Below, piece after piece: positions 1-6,570 of a stretch of DNA of 10,401 nt. A model generated the notes under the pieces. It had not been told where the DNA came from. It saw nothing but the letters and a program-made list of their open reading frames with translations, and did not search any database. The translations under genes and the position numbers were made by a program. How positions within the stretch are numbered: position 1 is the first letter of the stretch; every line of letters begins with the position of its first letter. This DNA is from Rhodospirillales bacterium (GTDB taxonomy: Bacteria; Pseudomonadota; Alphaproteobacteria; Reyranellales; Reyranellaceae), in assembly GCA_013205335.1 (NCBI GenBank), contig JABMNB010000098.1:1-10401 (forward strand), given 5' to 3'.

Positions 1-450
1 CAGAGCGATCAGTTCCGGCACGGTCTTCACCGGCAGGCTGGGATGGACCACCAGCATGTTCGGCCACACCGACATGCCGGCCATCGGCGAGAAATCCTTC
101 ACCGGATCGTAGGGCAGTTTGGCGTAGAGCGCCGGTGCCATGCAGAACATGGAGATCGTGATCAGGCCGATCGTGTAGCCATCGGGCGCCGCCTTGGCGA
201 GCGCGTCGGTGCCGATGGTGCCGCCGCCACCGGCGCGGTTGTCGATCAGCACCTGCTGGCCCAGCAGTTCCGAGGCCTTGGCCATGACGATGCGCGAGAT
301 GTTGTCGGTCGCCCCCGCCGGCGTGTAGGGCACGATGAACTTGATCTGCTTGTTGGGATAGGCGTCCTGGGCGCGCACGAGGCCCGGCGCGGCAAGAGTT
401 GCGGCGGCGCCGGCCAAAAGGGCGCGGCGACTGGTCCTGAACTCGAACAT
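1..450 (-). CDS. Bug/TctC-family tripartite tricarboxylate transporter substrate-binding protein (N-terminal part)
   Basis: This is a periplasmic solute receptor of the tripartite tricarboxylate transporter (TTT) type, which would bind a small carboxylate or similar ligand and pass it to TctA/TctB-like membrane subunits. Only the first 150 residues are present because the gene runs off the left edge. The N-terminus carries TSRRALLAGAAA followed by a hydrophobic stretch and an LVRAQ cleavage region near residue 28, which suggests a twin-arginine-like export signal. The mature start YPNKQIKFIVPYTPAGATD, then LGQQVLIDNRAGGGGTIGT and KAAPDGYTIG, match the conserved first lobe of the family. The ATG at 450 is preceded by a good ribosome site (GGAGGA, spacing about 4). 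No TctA/TctB genes are visible, and many members of this family are orphans. The ligand cannot be predicted. Confidence 0.93.
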   Translation of the reverse strand, partial: MFEFRTSRRALLAGAAATLAAPGLVRAQDAYPNKQIKFIVPYTPAGATDNISRIVMAKASELLGQQVLIDNRAGGGGTIGTDALAKAAPDGYTIGLITISMFCMAPALYAKLPYDPVKDFSPMAGMSVWPNMLVVHPSLPVKTVPELIAL

Positions 451-557
451 GATTCCTCCGATGGCGCTTCTTGTCTGTGATGCGGACGCTAACAGTCCAC
501 CCAACAGGCGTCACGCGACCAGCCATTACCGGCTCGCGCTGCGGGCCGCGAGGTCGC

Positions 558-1940
558 TCAGCGGCCCCCCGCCTCGAAGGCCGGAACGATGAAGACCTCG
601 ACCGGCTCGCCGCGGCCGGGCACCTGGACGGCACCCACGGGTCGAAAGCGTTTGCTGTCGGCCACGGCGAAACTGCCCGAATTGACGGCGGCGGCCAGCG
701 TCTCGGCGCTGGCGACGATCGACGCATCGTGCGCCCGCGCCAGATGCTCGAGCCGGCTGGCCACGTTCACCGTGTCGCCGACGGCGCTGTATTCGAGTCG
801 GTTCCGGCTGCCGATGGCGCCCATCAGCACCGGCCCGACATGGACGCCGACGGCGATTCGCACCGCCGGCAGGCCGCGCGACCGCCGTCCGCGAGTCCAG
901 GCCTCGACCGAGCGCACCATGTCGAGCGCGCAGCGCAGCGCCCGCGTCTCGTCGTCGGGCTGGGCATCGGGCGTGCCGAAGGTCGCCATGACCCCGTCGC
1001 CGATGAATTTGTCGAGCGTCCCGCCGTGGGCGAAGATGCACTCGGCCATGCGCTCATGGAAGACGCGCAGAAAATCGATGGTCTGCTGCGGCGGCTGTCC
1101 CTCCATGAGGCGCGTGAAGCCCACGACATCGACGAACAGGACGGTGGCCTTGCTCTCGCGGCCGGCCTCGAAATCGTGGCTTCCGCCCGCCAGACGATCG
1201 ACCAGGTTCGGCGAGAAGTAGCGCGCGAGGTTGTTGCGCTCGCCCTCGGCCATCAGCGTACGTCCGAGATGGGCGCGGGCACGCCACACCGCGACGGCGA
1301 TGAAGCCGGTGCACAGCGTCATGAAGACGAGCTGTTGCACGAGAAAAGCCTCGGGCGTGACGAAACCGGGACCGATCAGCCGCGCGAAGATGGCTCGCGC
1401 CGTCGGCCAGATCTCCGCAGCGCCCAGGAGGTCGATTCCGGACGCGCGCGCCTGGTCGAGCGCGGTCCAGGCGAAGCTGCCCACCAGCGCCACCAGCGAG
1501 GCCGCGCCGGTCAGGATCACGGTGCGCACGGAGTAGCTGAGCGCGCTCGCCGTGAGATAGATGACGAGATAGAGGAACAGCGAGCGGCGGCCGAATACCT
1601 GCTCGAGCCACAGGCCGTTCTCCGCCGCGCCCGGAATCGGCACGATCGTCCCGACGGTGATCACCGTCACGTCGAGCACGGTGACGGCGAACTGGATCGA
1701 CCGGGCGTAGGGCGAACTGCGCAGTGCATAGACGAGCCAGGCAGACGCCATGATCGTGAAGCAGGCCGCAACGCCGATGCCGACCCGCGCCGGCCCGGCA
1801 GCGAACATCAGCCAGACCGCAACGAGACCGAGCGCGATCAGCCGGAAGCGAAAGGCGAAAGCCAGGCCGTTATGCTCTTCTTCCTCCAGCCGAACGCGCA
1901 GGCGTGCGAAGGCGCTGTCTTGGACGAGGGTTGATGACAT
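558..1940 (-). CDS. Membrane-anchored class III adenylate/guanylate cyclase
   Basis: This enzyme probably makes cAMP from ATP. With the ATG at 1940 it has 460 residues. An N-terminal membrane domain shows about six hydrophobic segments (roughly residues 31-48, 54-73, 83-103, 120-138, 140-158 and 198-218). A linker with the RYFSP motif (240-244), often found just before the cyclase domain in bacterial enzymes, follows. The catalytic domain spans about 265-455. It has both metal-binding aspartates (D271 in VDVVGFT and D315 in DKFIGDG), the purine-contacting lysine K311, Ser385 at the second substrate-specifying position (YSAVGDTVN), and the transition-state residues N392 and R396 (NVASR). The Lys/Ser pair favours ATP over GTP. 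The reading frame also allows an ATG at 2006, 22 codons upstream, but that one lacks a ribosome site, while the 1940 ATG has GGAAAG about 3 bases ahead. Class III cyclases act as dimers across the domain interface. No sensor domain other than the membrane region is seen. Confidence 0.93.
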   Translation of the reverse strand: MSSTLVQDSAFARLRVRLEEEEHNGLAFAFRFRLIALGLVAVWLMFAAGPARVGIGVAACFTIMASAWLVYALRSSPYARSIQFAVTVLDVTVITVGTIVPIPGAAENGLWLEQVFGRRSLFLYLVIYLTASALSYSVRTVILTGAASLVALVGSFAWTALDQARASGIDLLGAAEIWPTARAIFARLIGPGFVTPEAFLVQQLVFMTLCTGFIAVAVWRARAHLGRTLMAEGERNNLARYFSPNLVDRLAGGSHDFEAGRESKATVLFVDVVGFTRLMEGQPPQQTIDFLRVFHERMAECIFAHGGTLDKFIGDGVMATFGTPDAQPDDETRALRCALDMVRSVEAWTRGRRSRGLPAVRIAVGVHVGPVLMGAIGSRNRLEYSAVGDTVNVASRLEHLARAHDASIVASAETLAAAVNSGSFAVADSKRFRPVGAVQVPGRGEPVEVFIVPAFEAGGR

Positions 1941-1991
1941 TTGCTTTCCGGTTCCGGGGACTGAACGGCTTACGCGCCCAGCGTGTGCGCG

Positions 1992-2042
1992 TGAATGGAG
2001 TTTCATTCAAACAACCGTGAATGAGGGCGTGAGAAATTCTCA
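1992..2042. promoter_or_regulatory. Cluster of small palindromes in the cyclase/GST divergent region
   Basis: The 179-bp gap between the two divergent genes holds an inverted repeat TGAATG-6 nt-CATTCA (1992-2009), a further TGAATGA copy at 2018-2024, and a perfect odd palindrome TGAGAAATTCTCA (2030-2042). Such sites between divergent genes are typical of operators, but no matching regulator is encoded nearby. No convincing -35/-10 pair could be chosen by eye. A role in regulation is inference only. Confidence 0.3.
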
Positions 2043-2119
2043 TCTCGGGCCCTCGAAATGATCGTCTACGCTGCCTTCTCCCAACCACAAAGCTGCATCG
2101 CCGATCGCGAGGAAACGCC

Positions 2120-2884
2120 ATGTTGATCTACAGGACCCCGGCGCAGGTCATCGCACACGACGGACTGCGGCTCGTACTGGTGCGCGGCGTGCCGAGCCCG
2201 TGGAGTCAGGCCGCCAAGACGATCCTCGAGATCAAGCAGCTCGACTACGTCGCCGCCCCGCTCGATATCGGCGGCGCCAACGCGGAGATCGTCGCCTGGT
2301 CGGGTCAGAACAGTGGACCCGTCCTCGCCTGGCGCGACGGACCGCCGCTCAACCGTTGGCTCGACATCCTGCTGCTGGCCGAGCGCCTCGCGCCAACCCC
2401 TGCCCTTCTCCCCGCCGACCCGCTGCAACGCGCACTGGCGATCGGCCTCGGCCACGAAATCCTCGGCGAAGGCGGCATCGCCTGGAACCGTCGTCTCCAG
2501 ATGTTTTCGATGGCGGCCCAGGCCGGCGCGGCGGCGCGCATGGCGCCGCTGATCGACAAATACGGCTTCGACGCCGACGACGCCGCGGCGGCGGGCAGCC
2601 GCATCGCCGCGGCCTTGCGCGGGCTCACCGTGCAGCTTCGCGCGCAGCAGGCACGCGGCGTACCCTACTTCGTGGGCGACGCGTTGAGCTGCGTCGACAT
2701 CTACTGGACGTCGATCATGAACATGATGCTGCCGCTGCCGGCGGCGCAGTGTCCCATCAGAGAATCGTCACGGCCGGCCCTCACCGCCAGCGACCCGCAG
2801 GTCGTGGCCGCGCTCGACCCGATCCTGGTCGAGCATCGCGACCGCATCTTCGCCGCGCACTTCCGCGATCCGGTGGAGTTCTGA
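2120..2884 (+). CDS. Glutathione S-transferase-like protein
   Basis: This 254-residue cytoplasmic protein has the two-part plan of glutathione S-transferases. A thioredoxin-like N-terminal domain (about 15-92) contains the PSPWSQAAKTIL segment (25-36), equivalent to the active-site loop and helix 1, and the cis-proline region SGPVLAW (65-71, Pro67). An all-helical C-terminal domain follows. The usual Glu/Gln-Ser pair that holds the gamma-glutamyl group of glutathione after the cis-proline strand is not seen; the sequence there reads PPLNRWLDI. Glutathione binding is therefore uncertain. The ATG at 2120 is well placed behind GAGGAAA. The gene stops 8 bases short of the 3' end of the next, convergent GST-like gene. 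Substrate and pathway are unknown. The family call rests on fold-level pattern and is moderately firm. Confidence 0.75.
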   Translation: MLIYRTPAQVIAHDGLRLVLVRGVPSPWSQAAKTILEIKQLDYVAAPLDIGGANAEIVAWSGQNSGPVLAWRDGPPLNRWLDILLLAERLAPTPALLPADPLQRALAIGLGHEILGEGGIAWNRRLQMFSMAAQAGAAARMAPLIDKYGFDADDAAAAGSRIAAALRGLTVQLRAQQARGVPYFVGDALSCVDIYWTSIMNMMLPLPAAQCPIRESSRPALTASDPQVVAALDPILVEHRDRIFAAHFRDPVEF

Positions 2885-2892
2885 AGGGGAAG

Positions 2893-3900
2893 CTATTCGA
2901 GCCAGCGCAGGCAGCCGGTTGCTTCGAGCACGGGATCGAGCCGGTGCCGCACGTCGGCCGGCAGGGCGGCGAGTTTCTTGCGCAGCGCGTCGTAGCACTT
3001 CGCCTGGTAGCGGAACGGCGCCTGGCGCCACGGCCGGCCCAGTATGTCGAGATCGACCGTCGTTGCGCCGGCTTCGAGAGCCGCGCGGTTGGCGGTCAGG
3101 AACGGCAGGTAGGTTTCGCCGCAATGCTTGAGCAGCGCGGTCACACCGTCCGGCAACGGCGCATCGGCCGCGAGCCATTCGCCCTCCACGCCCGACGCAT
3201 CGTCGAGACGCAGCAGCCAGCAATAGACGTCGGGCGCCCGCGTCCGCATCTCCATCATCGGCGTCGGATCGACCGACAGGATCTGCAGCTGGCCGAACAG
3301 GCCGAAATCGGCCAGCGACGGGCGCGAGCCGAACAGGAACTCCAGCTTGGAGACGTGGGCAGCGAGCGTGTCGAGGATGACGCGGTAACTGTCCTCGATG
3401 ACCGGCCGATTTGCGTCGGTGCAGCCGACCATCGCCATGCGGCCGACCTGGCGGTCGTTGAAGGCCTGCATCGCCACGCGCCGCTCGGCCTCCGGCATCT
3501 GCGGATCGCGCGAGGTGATCACCCAGTCCTGGGCGAATGCGCGGTCGGGCGCATAGAACCAGCGATAGTGGAACATCATCTTGGTGACCCACTCGTCGCC
3601 GAAATCCTCCAGCAGGTCGCTGAGGTAGGCGTGCGCCGGATCGTCGGGCACGATCGAGCGCTGGCCGGGATGGGCGCGCTCCAGCGCGTAGGCTAGCGGC
3701 GTCGAATCGTTCATCACCGTGCCGTCGGGGAACGTCAGCGCCGGGATCACGGGCGGCAGGCCCGCCGCGACCGCGACGTCGCGCGGCGAGCCCACGGCCT
3801 TCCACACGAAGGGCAGCCGGCGATAGCGCAGGAGGGCGCGCATCTTCACCGAATAGGGCGAGGGGCCGAAGCCGTGGAGGATGTAGGGATTCGTGCTCAT
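2893..3900 (-). CDS. Glutathione S-transferase family protein, long form
   Basis: This 335-residue protein has a clear GST N-terminal domain. It contains FGPSPYSVKMRALLRYRRLPF (the active-site loop and first helix, with candidate residues Ser14, Tyr16 and Ser17), the cis-proline loop VIPALTF (Pro53) and the glutathione-binding pair Asp65-Ser66 in MNDSTPLAYALE. The C-terminal helical region is about 100 residues longer than in typical GSTs of 200-230 residues. It includes an FLFGSRPSLADFGLFGQL segment near the middle, which is the usual GST core helix. The ATG lies one base past the stop codon of the upstream sulfatase gene, so translation is probably coupled to it. It has no strong ribosome site of its own. 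Joint work with the sulfatase on one substrate is an inference from this spacing. The substrate is unknown. Confidence 0.85.
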   Translation of the reverse strand: MSTNPYILHGFGPSPYSVKMRALLRYRRLPFVWKAVGSPRDVAVAAGLPPVIPALTFPDGTVMNDSTPLAYALERAHPGQRSIVPDDPAHAYLSDLLEDFGDEWVTKMMFHYRWFYAPDRAFAQDWVITSRDPQMPEAERRVAMQAFNDRQVGRMAMVGCTDANRPVIEDSYRVILDTLAAHVSKLEFLFGSRPSLADFGLFGQLQILSVDPTPMMEMRTRAPDVYCWLLRLDDASGVEGEWLAADAPLPDGVTALLKHCGETYLPFLTANRAALEAGATTVDLDILGRPWRQAPFRYQAKCYDALRKKLAALPADVRHRLDPVLEATGCLRWLE

Positions 3901-3901
3901 G

Positions 3902-5467
3902 TCACCATTGTCCGAAGAAGATGCCGTGCTGGCGATGCTTGGCGGTGCGCGCCGCGACGTAGGCGTCGTCGACGGTGACGCGGGTCTTGCGCGCCTTCGA
4001 CCACGCGTTCAGCCGGTCCTCCATCTCGCGGAAGACCGGTGCGTAGGTCAGGTCGGCGCCGAGATCGCGGCGCTCCTTCGGGTCGTTGGCGAGATCGAAC
4101 AGCATCGGCCGATAGCCTTGCCACCAGACGTATTTCCAGCGGTCGGTGCGGACCATGATGGCGCGGCATTCGCCGGGCTTGCGGCCGAGGATCGTGCGCG
4201 CCTCGCGGAAGGAATAGTCGAGCTCGGAGAACACCGCGTCGCGCCAGGTGTCGAGATGGATCCTGCGCAGCAGCGGCAGCAGCGAGCGCCCCTCCAGGAG
4301 ATGGTCCTGCGGCGGCAGGCCCAGCGTCTCGAGGATGGTCGGCACGACATCGATCGCCTCGACGAAGCGCTCGTCGACCGTGCCGCGCGTCAGGTCGGCC
4401 TCGGGATCGGGATCGACCACGATGAAGGGCACGCGCTGCGCCTCCTCGTAGAACATTTCCTTTTCGCCCAGCCAGTGATCGCCCAGGAAATCGCCATGGT
4501 CGGCCGTGAAGATGATCAGCGTGTCGTCGAGACGGCCGGCACGTTCCATATGCGCGAACAGGCGGCCGAGCCAGTCGTCGAGCTGGCGGATGAGGCCCAT
4601 ATAGGCCGGCCGCACGATGCCCGGCGCCTCGGGCCGGCTGAAGGAAACCGACTCCTCCATCTCGCGATAGGCCGCGAGCACGGGATGCTCGTTGCCCCTC
4701 TCCTGCTCGTCGCGGTTCAGCGGCAGCATGTCGGCGGCACCGTACATGTCGTGATAGGGCGCCGGCGCCATGTAGGGCCAATGCGGCTTCACGTAGCTGA
4801 GATGCAGGCACCACGGCTTGTCGCCCATCTCGTCGATGAAGCGCATCGCCTCGCGCGTCATGTAGGCGGTCTCGGAATGCTCCTCCTTCACGCGTGCCGG
4901 CAGGTGGACGTTGCGCATGTGCCAGCCCGAAGCCTTCTCGCCGCCCGGCCCATCGGCTGCGATCACGAAGTCGCTCCACGGATCGTCGGAGACGTAGCCG
5001 TGACGCCGCAGATAGTCGGCATAGCCGCTCTCCGCGCCGGGCGGCGAGTGGCCGTCGTAACGGTCGAGCTCCTCGAAGCGGCCGGCGCGCATCAACGCTT
5101 CCAGGGCCGAACCGCCCTCGATGCCGAACCGCTCCAGCGCCTCGAGGTCGGGCAGCACGTGGGTCTTGCCGGCCAGCGCCACCCGGATTCCCGCAGCCGA
5201 CAGGAACTCGCCGAGGGTCTTCTCGCGCAAGGACAAGGGTACGCGGTTCCAGGTGGCGCCGTGGCTCGACATGTAGCGGCCGGTATAGAAGCTCATGCGG
5301 CTGGGACCGCAGACGCCGGACTGCACATAGGCGCGCGGAAAGCGCATGCCGCGGGCCGCCAGCGCATCGATCGCCGGCGTCTTCAAATGCGGATGGCCGG
5401 CGCAGGAGAGATGATCCGCGCGCAGCTGGTCGCACATGATGAACAAGACGTTTTTGACCTTACCCAC
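3902..5467 (-). CDS. Sulfatase / phosphonate monoester hydrolase-family enzyme
   Basis: This 521-residue enzyme belongs to the formylglycine-dependent sulfatases of the alkaline phosphatase superfamily, which hydrolyse sulfate esters or phosphate/phosphonate mono- and diesters. The N-terminal strand NVLFIMCDQLRADHL supplies Asp13 and Gln14 as metal ligands; a DQ pair in place of the DD of classical sulfatases is typical of phosphonate monoester hydrolase/phosphodiesterase relatives. Cys53 in VCGPSRMSFYTGR is the residue converted to formylglycine (CxPSR motif). Further metal or active-site residues are GKTH (100-103), KPHWPY (227-232) and Asp323-His324 in FTADHGDFLGDH. No signal peptide is seen, so a cytoplasmic place is likely. 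Translation appears to start at a GTG (5467) behind GAGAGGAAA; the next ATG lies inside the catalytic strand. The gene ends one base before the GST gene downstream. Whether the natural substrate is a sulfate or a phosphodiester cannot be told. Confidence 0.92.
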   Translation of the reverse strand: MGKVKNVLFIMCDQLRADHLSCAGHPHLKTPAIDALAARGMRFPRAYVQSGVCGPSRMSFYTGRYMSSHGATWNRVPLSLREKTLGEFLSAAGIRVALAGKTHVLPDLEALERFGIEGGSALEALMRAGRFEELDRYDGHSPPGAESGYADYLRRHGYVSDDPWSDFVIAADGPGGEKASGWHMRNVHLPARVKEEHSETAYMTREAMRFIDEMGDKPWCLHLSYVKPHWPYMAPAPYHDMYGAADMLPLNRDEQERGNEHPVLAAYREMEESVSFSRPEAPGIVRPAYMGLIRQLDDWLGRLFAHMERAGRLDDTLIIFTADHGDFLGDHWLGEKEMFYEEAQRVPFIVVDPDPEADLTRGTVDERFVEAIDVVPTILETLGLPPQDHLLEGRSLLPLLRRIHLDTWRDAVFSELDYSFREARTILGRKPGECRAIMVRTDRWKYVWWQGYRPMLFDLANDPKERRDLGADLTYAPVFREMEDRLNAWSKARKTRVTVDDAYVAARTAKHRQHGIFFGQW

Positions 5468-5514
5468 GGTTTCCTCTCTCGACGGGTTCTGCGTCCCCTG
5501 CCTAACTAAGCCGC

Positions 5515-6090
5515 ATGAAAGACGCCCCGTCCATCCGCGACATCATCGACTTCTGGTTCCTGCCGCTCGGCCATCCGGACCACGGCAAGCCGCGCGAGAT
5601 CTGGTGGAAGAGCACCCCGGAATTCGATGCCGAGACCATCGGACGATTCGGCCCGGCGATCGAGCGGGCGATCGCCGGCGAACTCGACTCCTGGAAGGCG
5701 TCGCCCGAGGGCGCGCTGGCGCTGATCCTGCTGTGCGACCAGTTCCCGCGAAACTGCTTTCGCAAGACGGCACGGGCCTTTGCCGGCGACGCCAGGGCCA
5801 TCGAGGTCGCGCGTTACGCGCTGGCGCATTTCTATCCGTCGGTGTTCACCGTCGATATCCGGCTGTTCTTCTACATGCCGTTCGGCCACAGCGAGCAGCT
5901 CGCCGATCAGCAGCTTGCCTGCACCCTGTTCGACACGATTGGCGGCGAGAACAATGTGAAGTCCGCCGCCGACCACCGCGACGTCGTCGCCCGCTTCGGC
6001 CGCTTCCCCCACCGCAACGAGGTGCTGGGCCGCATCAGCACGCCGGAAGAGCTCGAGTACCTGAGGAACGCCAACAGATACGGGCAGTAA
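5515..6090 (+). CDS. DUF924 family protein
   Basis: This 191-residue cytoplasmic protein of the DUF924 family (COG3803) has no firmly established biochemical role. The family hallmarks are all present: IIDFWF near the N-terminus, LALILLCDQFPRNCFR (about 68-83), FFYMPFGHSEQLADQQ (about 117-132) and RFGRFPHRNEVLGR in the C-terminal part. The length is normal for the family. An in-frame TAA four codons upstream of the ATG rules out a longer start. The ribosome site is weak. The gene diverges from the sulfatase gene with only 47 bases between them, so their promoters must overlap. Its TAA stop coincides with the first bases of a REP repeat. Confidence 0.92.
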   Translation: MKDAPSIRDIIDFWFLPLGHPDHGKPREIWWKSTPEFDAETIGRFGPAIERAIAGELDSWKASPEGALALILLCDQFPRNCFRKTARAFAGDARAIEVARYALAHFYPSVFTVDIRLFFYMPFGHSEQLADQQLACTLFDTIGGENNVKSAADHRDVVARFGRFPHRNEVLGRISTPEELEYLRNANRYGQ

Positions 6091-6135
6091 AAGTGGTCCC
6101 TCCACTACGCGCAGCGCGTTCCGGTCGGGACGACG
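6088..6135 (+). repeat. REP1, outer left REP-like palindrome
   Basis: It starts at the TAA stop of the DUF924 gene (TAAAAGTGGTCCCTC) and ends in CGGTCGGGACGACG. Its centre contains the perfect local palindrome ACGCGC-A-GCGCGT. It has the same ends as REP2 and REP3 but a different central tip, so it represents a second sub-type. With REP2 it can pair into one long hairpin or cruciform with a 25-base loop (6136-6160), which may also act as a transcription terminator for the DUF924 gene. Confidence 0.7.
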
Positions 6136-6158
6136 AAGACAAAGACTCGATACCATTT

Positions 6159-6201
6159 CCCGTCGTCCCGAGCGGAGCGAAGCGAAGTCGAGGGACCTTT
6201 T
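6159..6201 (-). repeat. REP2, inner left REP-like repeat
   Basis: It reads CCCGTCGTCCCGAGCGG at the left and GTCGAGGGACCTTTT at the right, and its last base directly precedes the ATG of the GIY-YIG gene. It is the inverted copy of REP3, with one substitution and a two-base indel. Its GAGGGA is placed at a workable distance from the ATG and can serve as the ribosome binding site. Confidence 0.8.
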
Positions 6202-6489
6202 ATGCGGCAGCCTGTGGTCTACATACTGGCGAGTGCCACCGGGCGGGCGCTGTACATTGGCGTCACGACCAACCTGCCAAGACGTCTCGAGGAGCATCGG
6301 CTCGGCCGCGTGACCCATACGGCCAAGTAAAAGATCGACCGGCTCATTTTCGTGGAACCACACGAAACAGCCCCTGATGCCATTGCTCGGGAGAAGCAGC
6401 TCAAGAACTGGAATCGCAGCAAGAAGATCGCATTGATCAACCGTTCCAATCCGGACTGGAGAGATCTGTCGGGCGAGATCGACGGCTAA
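6202..6489 (+). pseudogene. Small GIY-YIG (UvrC/URI-type) nuclease gene with an internal stop
   Basis: Read from the ATG, the frame encodes 95 residues with one TAA at codon 43 (6328-6330). Before the stop are the GIY-YIG core strands VVYILAS (5-11) and ALYIGVT (16-22, with Tyr18), then NLPRRLEEHR (24-33) with the catalytic Arg. After the stop the frame continues intact: RLIFVEPHE, then AIAREKQLKNWNR (60-72) with the catalytic Glu64, then LINRSNPDWRDL (78-89), all typical of stand-alone GIY-YIG proteins of 90-100 residues. Family members usually carry a Tyr here (KY), so a TAC or TAT to TAA change is likely. The truncated product lacks Glu64 and should be inactive. Since the rest of the frame is undamaged, the mutation is recent, or it is a sequencing error, or it is read through. 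Stand-alone members are structure-type DNA endonucleases of largely unknown role. Confidence 0.88.
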
Positions 6490-6532
6490 AAGAGGTCCCT
6501 CGACTTCGCTTCGCTACGCTCGGGACGACGGG
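6487..6532 (+). repeat. REP3, inner right REP-like repeat
   Basis: It starts at the TAA stop of the GIY-YIG frame (TAAAAGAGGTCCCTCGAC) and ends in CGGGACGACGGG. It is the inverted copy of REP2. The junction TAAAAG at the stop codon is the same as that between REP1 and the DUF924 gene. Confidence 0.8.
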
Positions 6533-6555
6533 AATAAACATCGCGTCTCTATCGC

Positions 6556-6568
6556 CATCGTCCCGACC
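6556..6568 (-). repeat. REP4, truncated outer right REP
   Basis: CATCGTCCCGACC lies 25 bases after REP3, the same distance as between REP1 and REP2. It carries the GACC variant that marks REP1 rather than REP2 or REP3. It ends next to the TAG stop of the convergent macro-domain gene (6571-6573), so the rest of the repeat is lost or overlaps that gene. Confidence 0.5.
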
Positions 6569-6570
6569 GT

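Larger units (their letters stand above)
6088..6568 (+). mobile_element. Mirrored REP-doublet unit enclosing a GIY-YIG gene (candidate REPIN/RAYT-like element)
   Basis: The unit reads REP1 - 25 nt - REP2 - GIY-YIG gene - REP3 - 25 nt - REP4 remnant. REP2 and REP3 are inverted copies that differ by one substitution and a two-base indel over about 43 bases, so the gene sits between terminal inverted repeats. The outer parts mirror each other too. REP4 matches REP1 over CGGTCGGGACGA, both spacers are 25 bases, and the right spacer matches the reverse complement of the left spacer at about 15 of 25 positions. This looks like two REP doublets (REPIN-like) in opposite orientation around one small nuclease gene. 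Mobility is inferred from architecture; no target-site duplication was identified. Confidence 0.55.

Noticed and set aside
471..1934. Long open frame on the plus strand across the cyclase gene (487 codons)
   Set aside because: It is an antisense shadow of the cyclase in GC-rich DNA. The minus-strand frame has membrane segments and all catalytic cyclase motifs, while this one shows only Arg/Asp/His-rich low-complexity sequence.
3893..5509. Long plus-strand open frame opposite the sulfatase (538 codons)
   Set aside because: It lies opposite the sulfatase, whose frame carries every active-site motif and a ribosome site. The plus frame has no recognisable domain.
5436..6377. Plus-strand frame of 313 codons overlapping DUF924 and the REP region
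   Set aside because: It runs through DUF924 in another frame and then through repeats and the GIY-YIG gene. Its composition is Arg/Pro-rich and it has no family pattern.
6219..6449. Minus-strand small frame opposite the GIY-YIG gene
   Set aside because: The plus strand has clear GIY-YIG motifs on both sides of the TAA. The minus frame has no recognisable features.
6088..6568. CRISPR-like array
   Set aside because: The repeats are inverted doublets that differ from each other, with only two spacers of equal length that are themselves related. There is no direct-repeat array and no cas gene.
6088..6568. Ordinary insertion sequence
   Set aside because: No transposase is present. The only frame is a GIY-YIG nuclease, and the ends are REP palindromes. 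No target-site duplication could be recognised.
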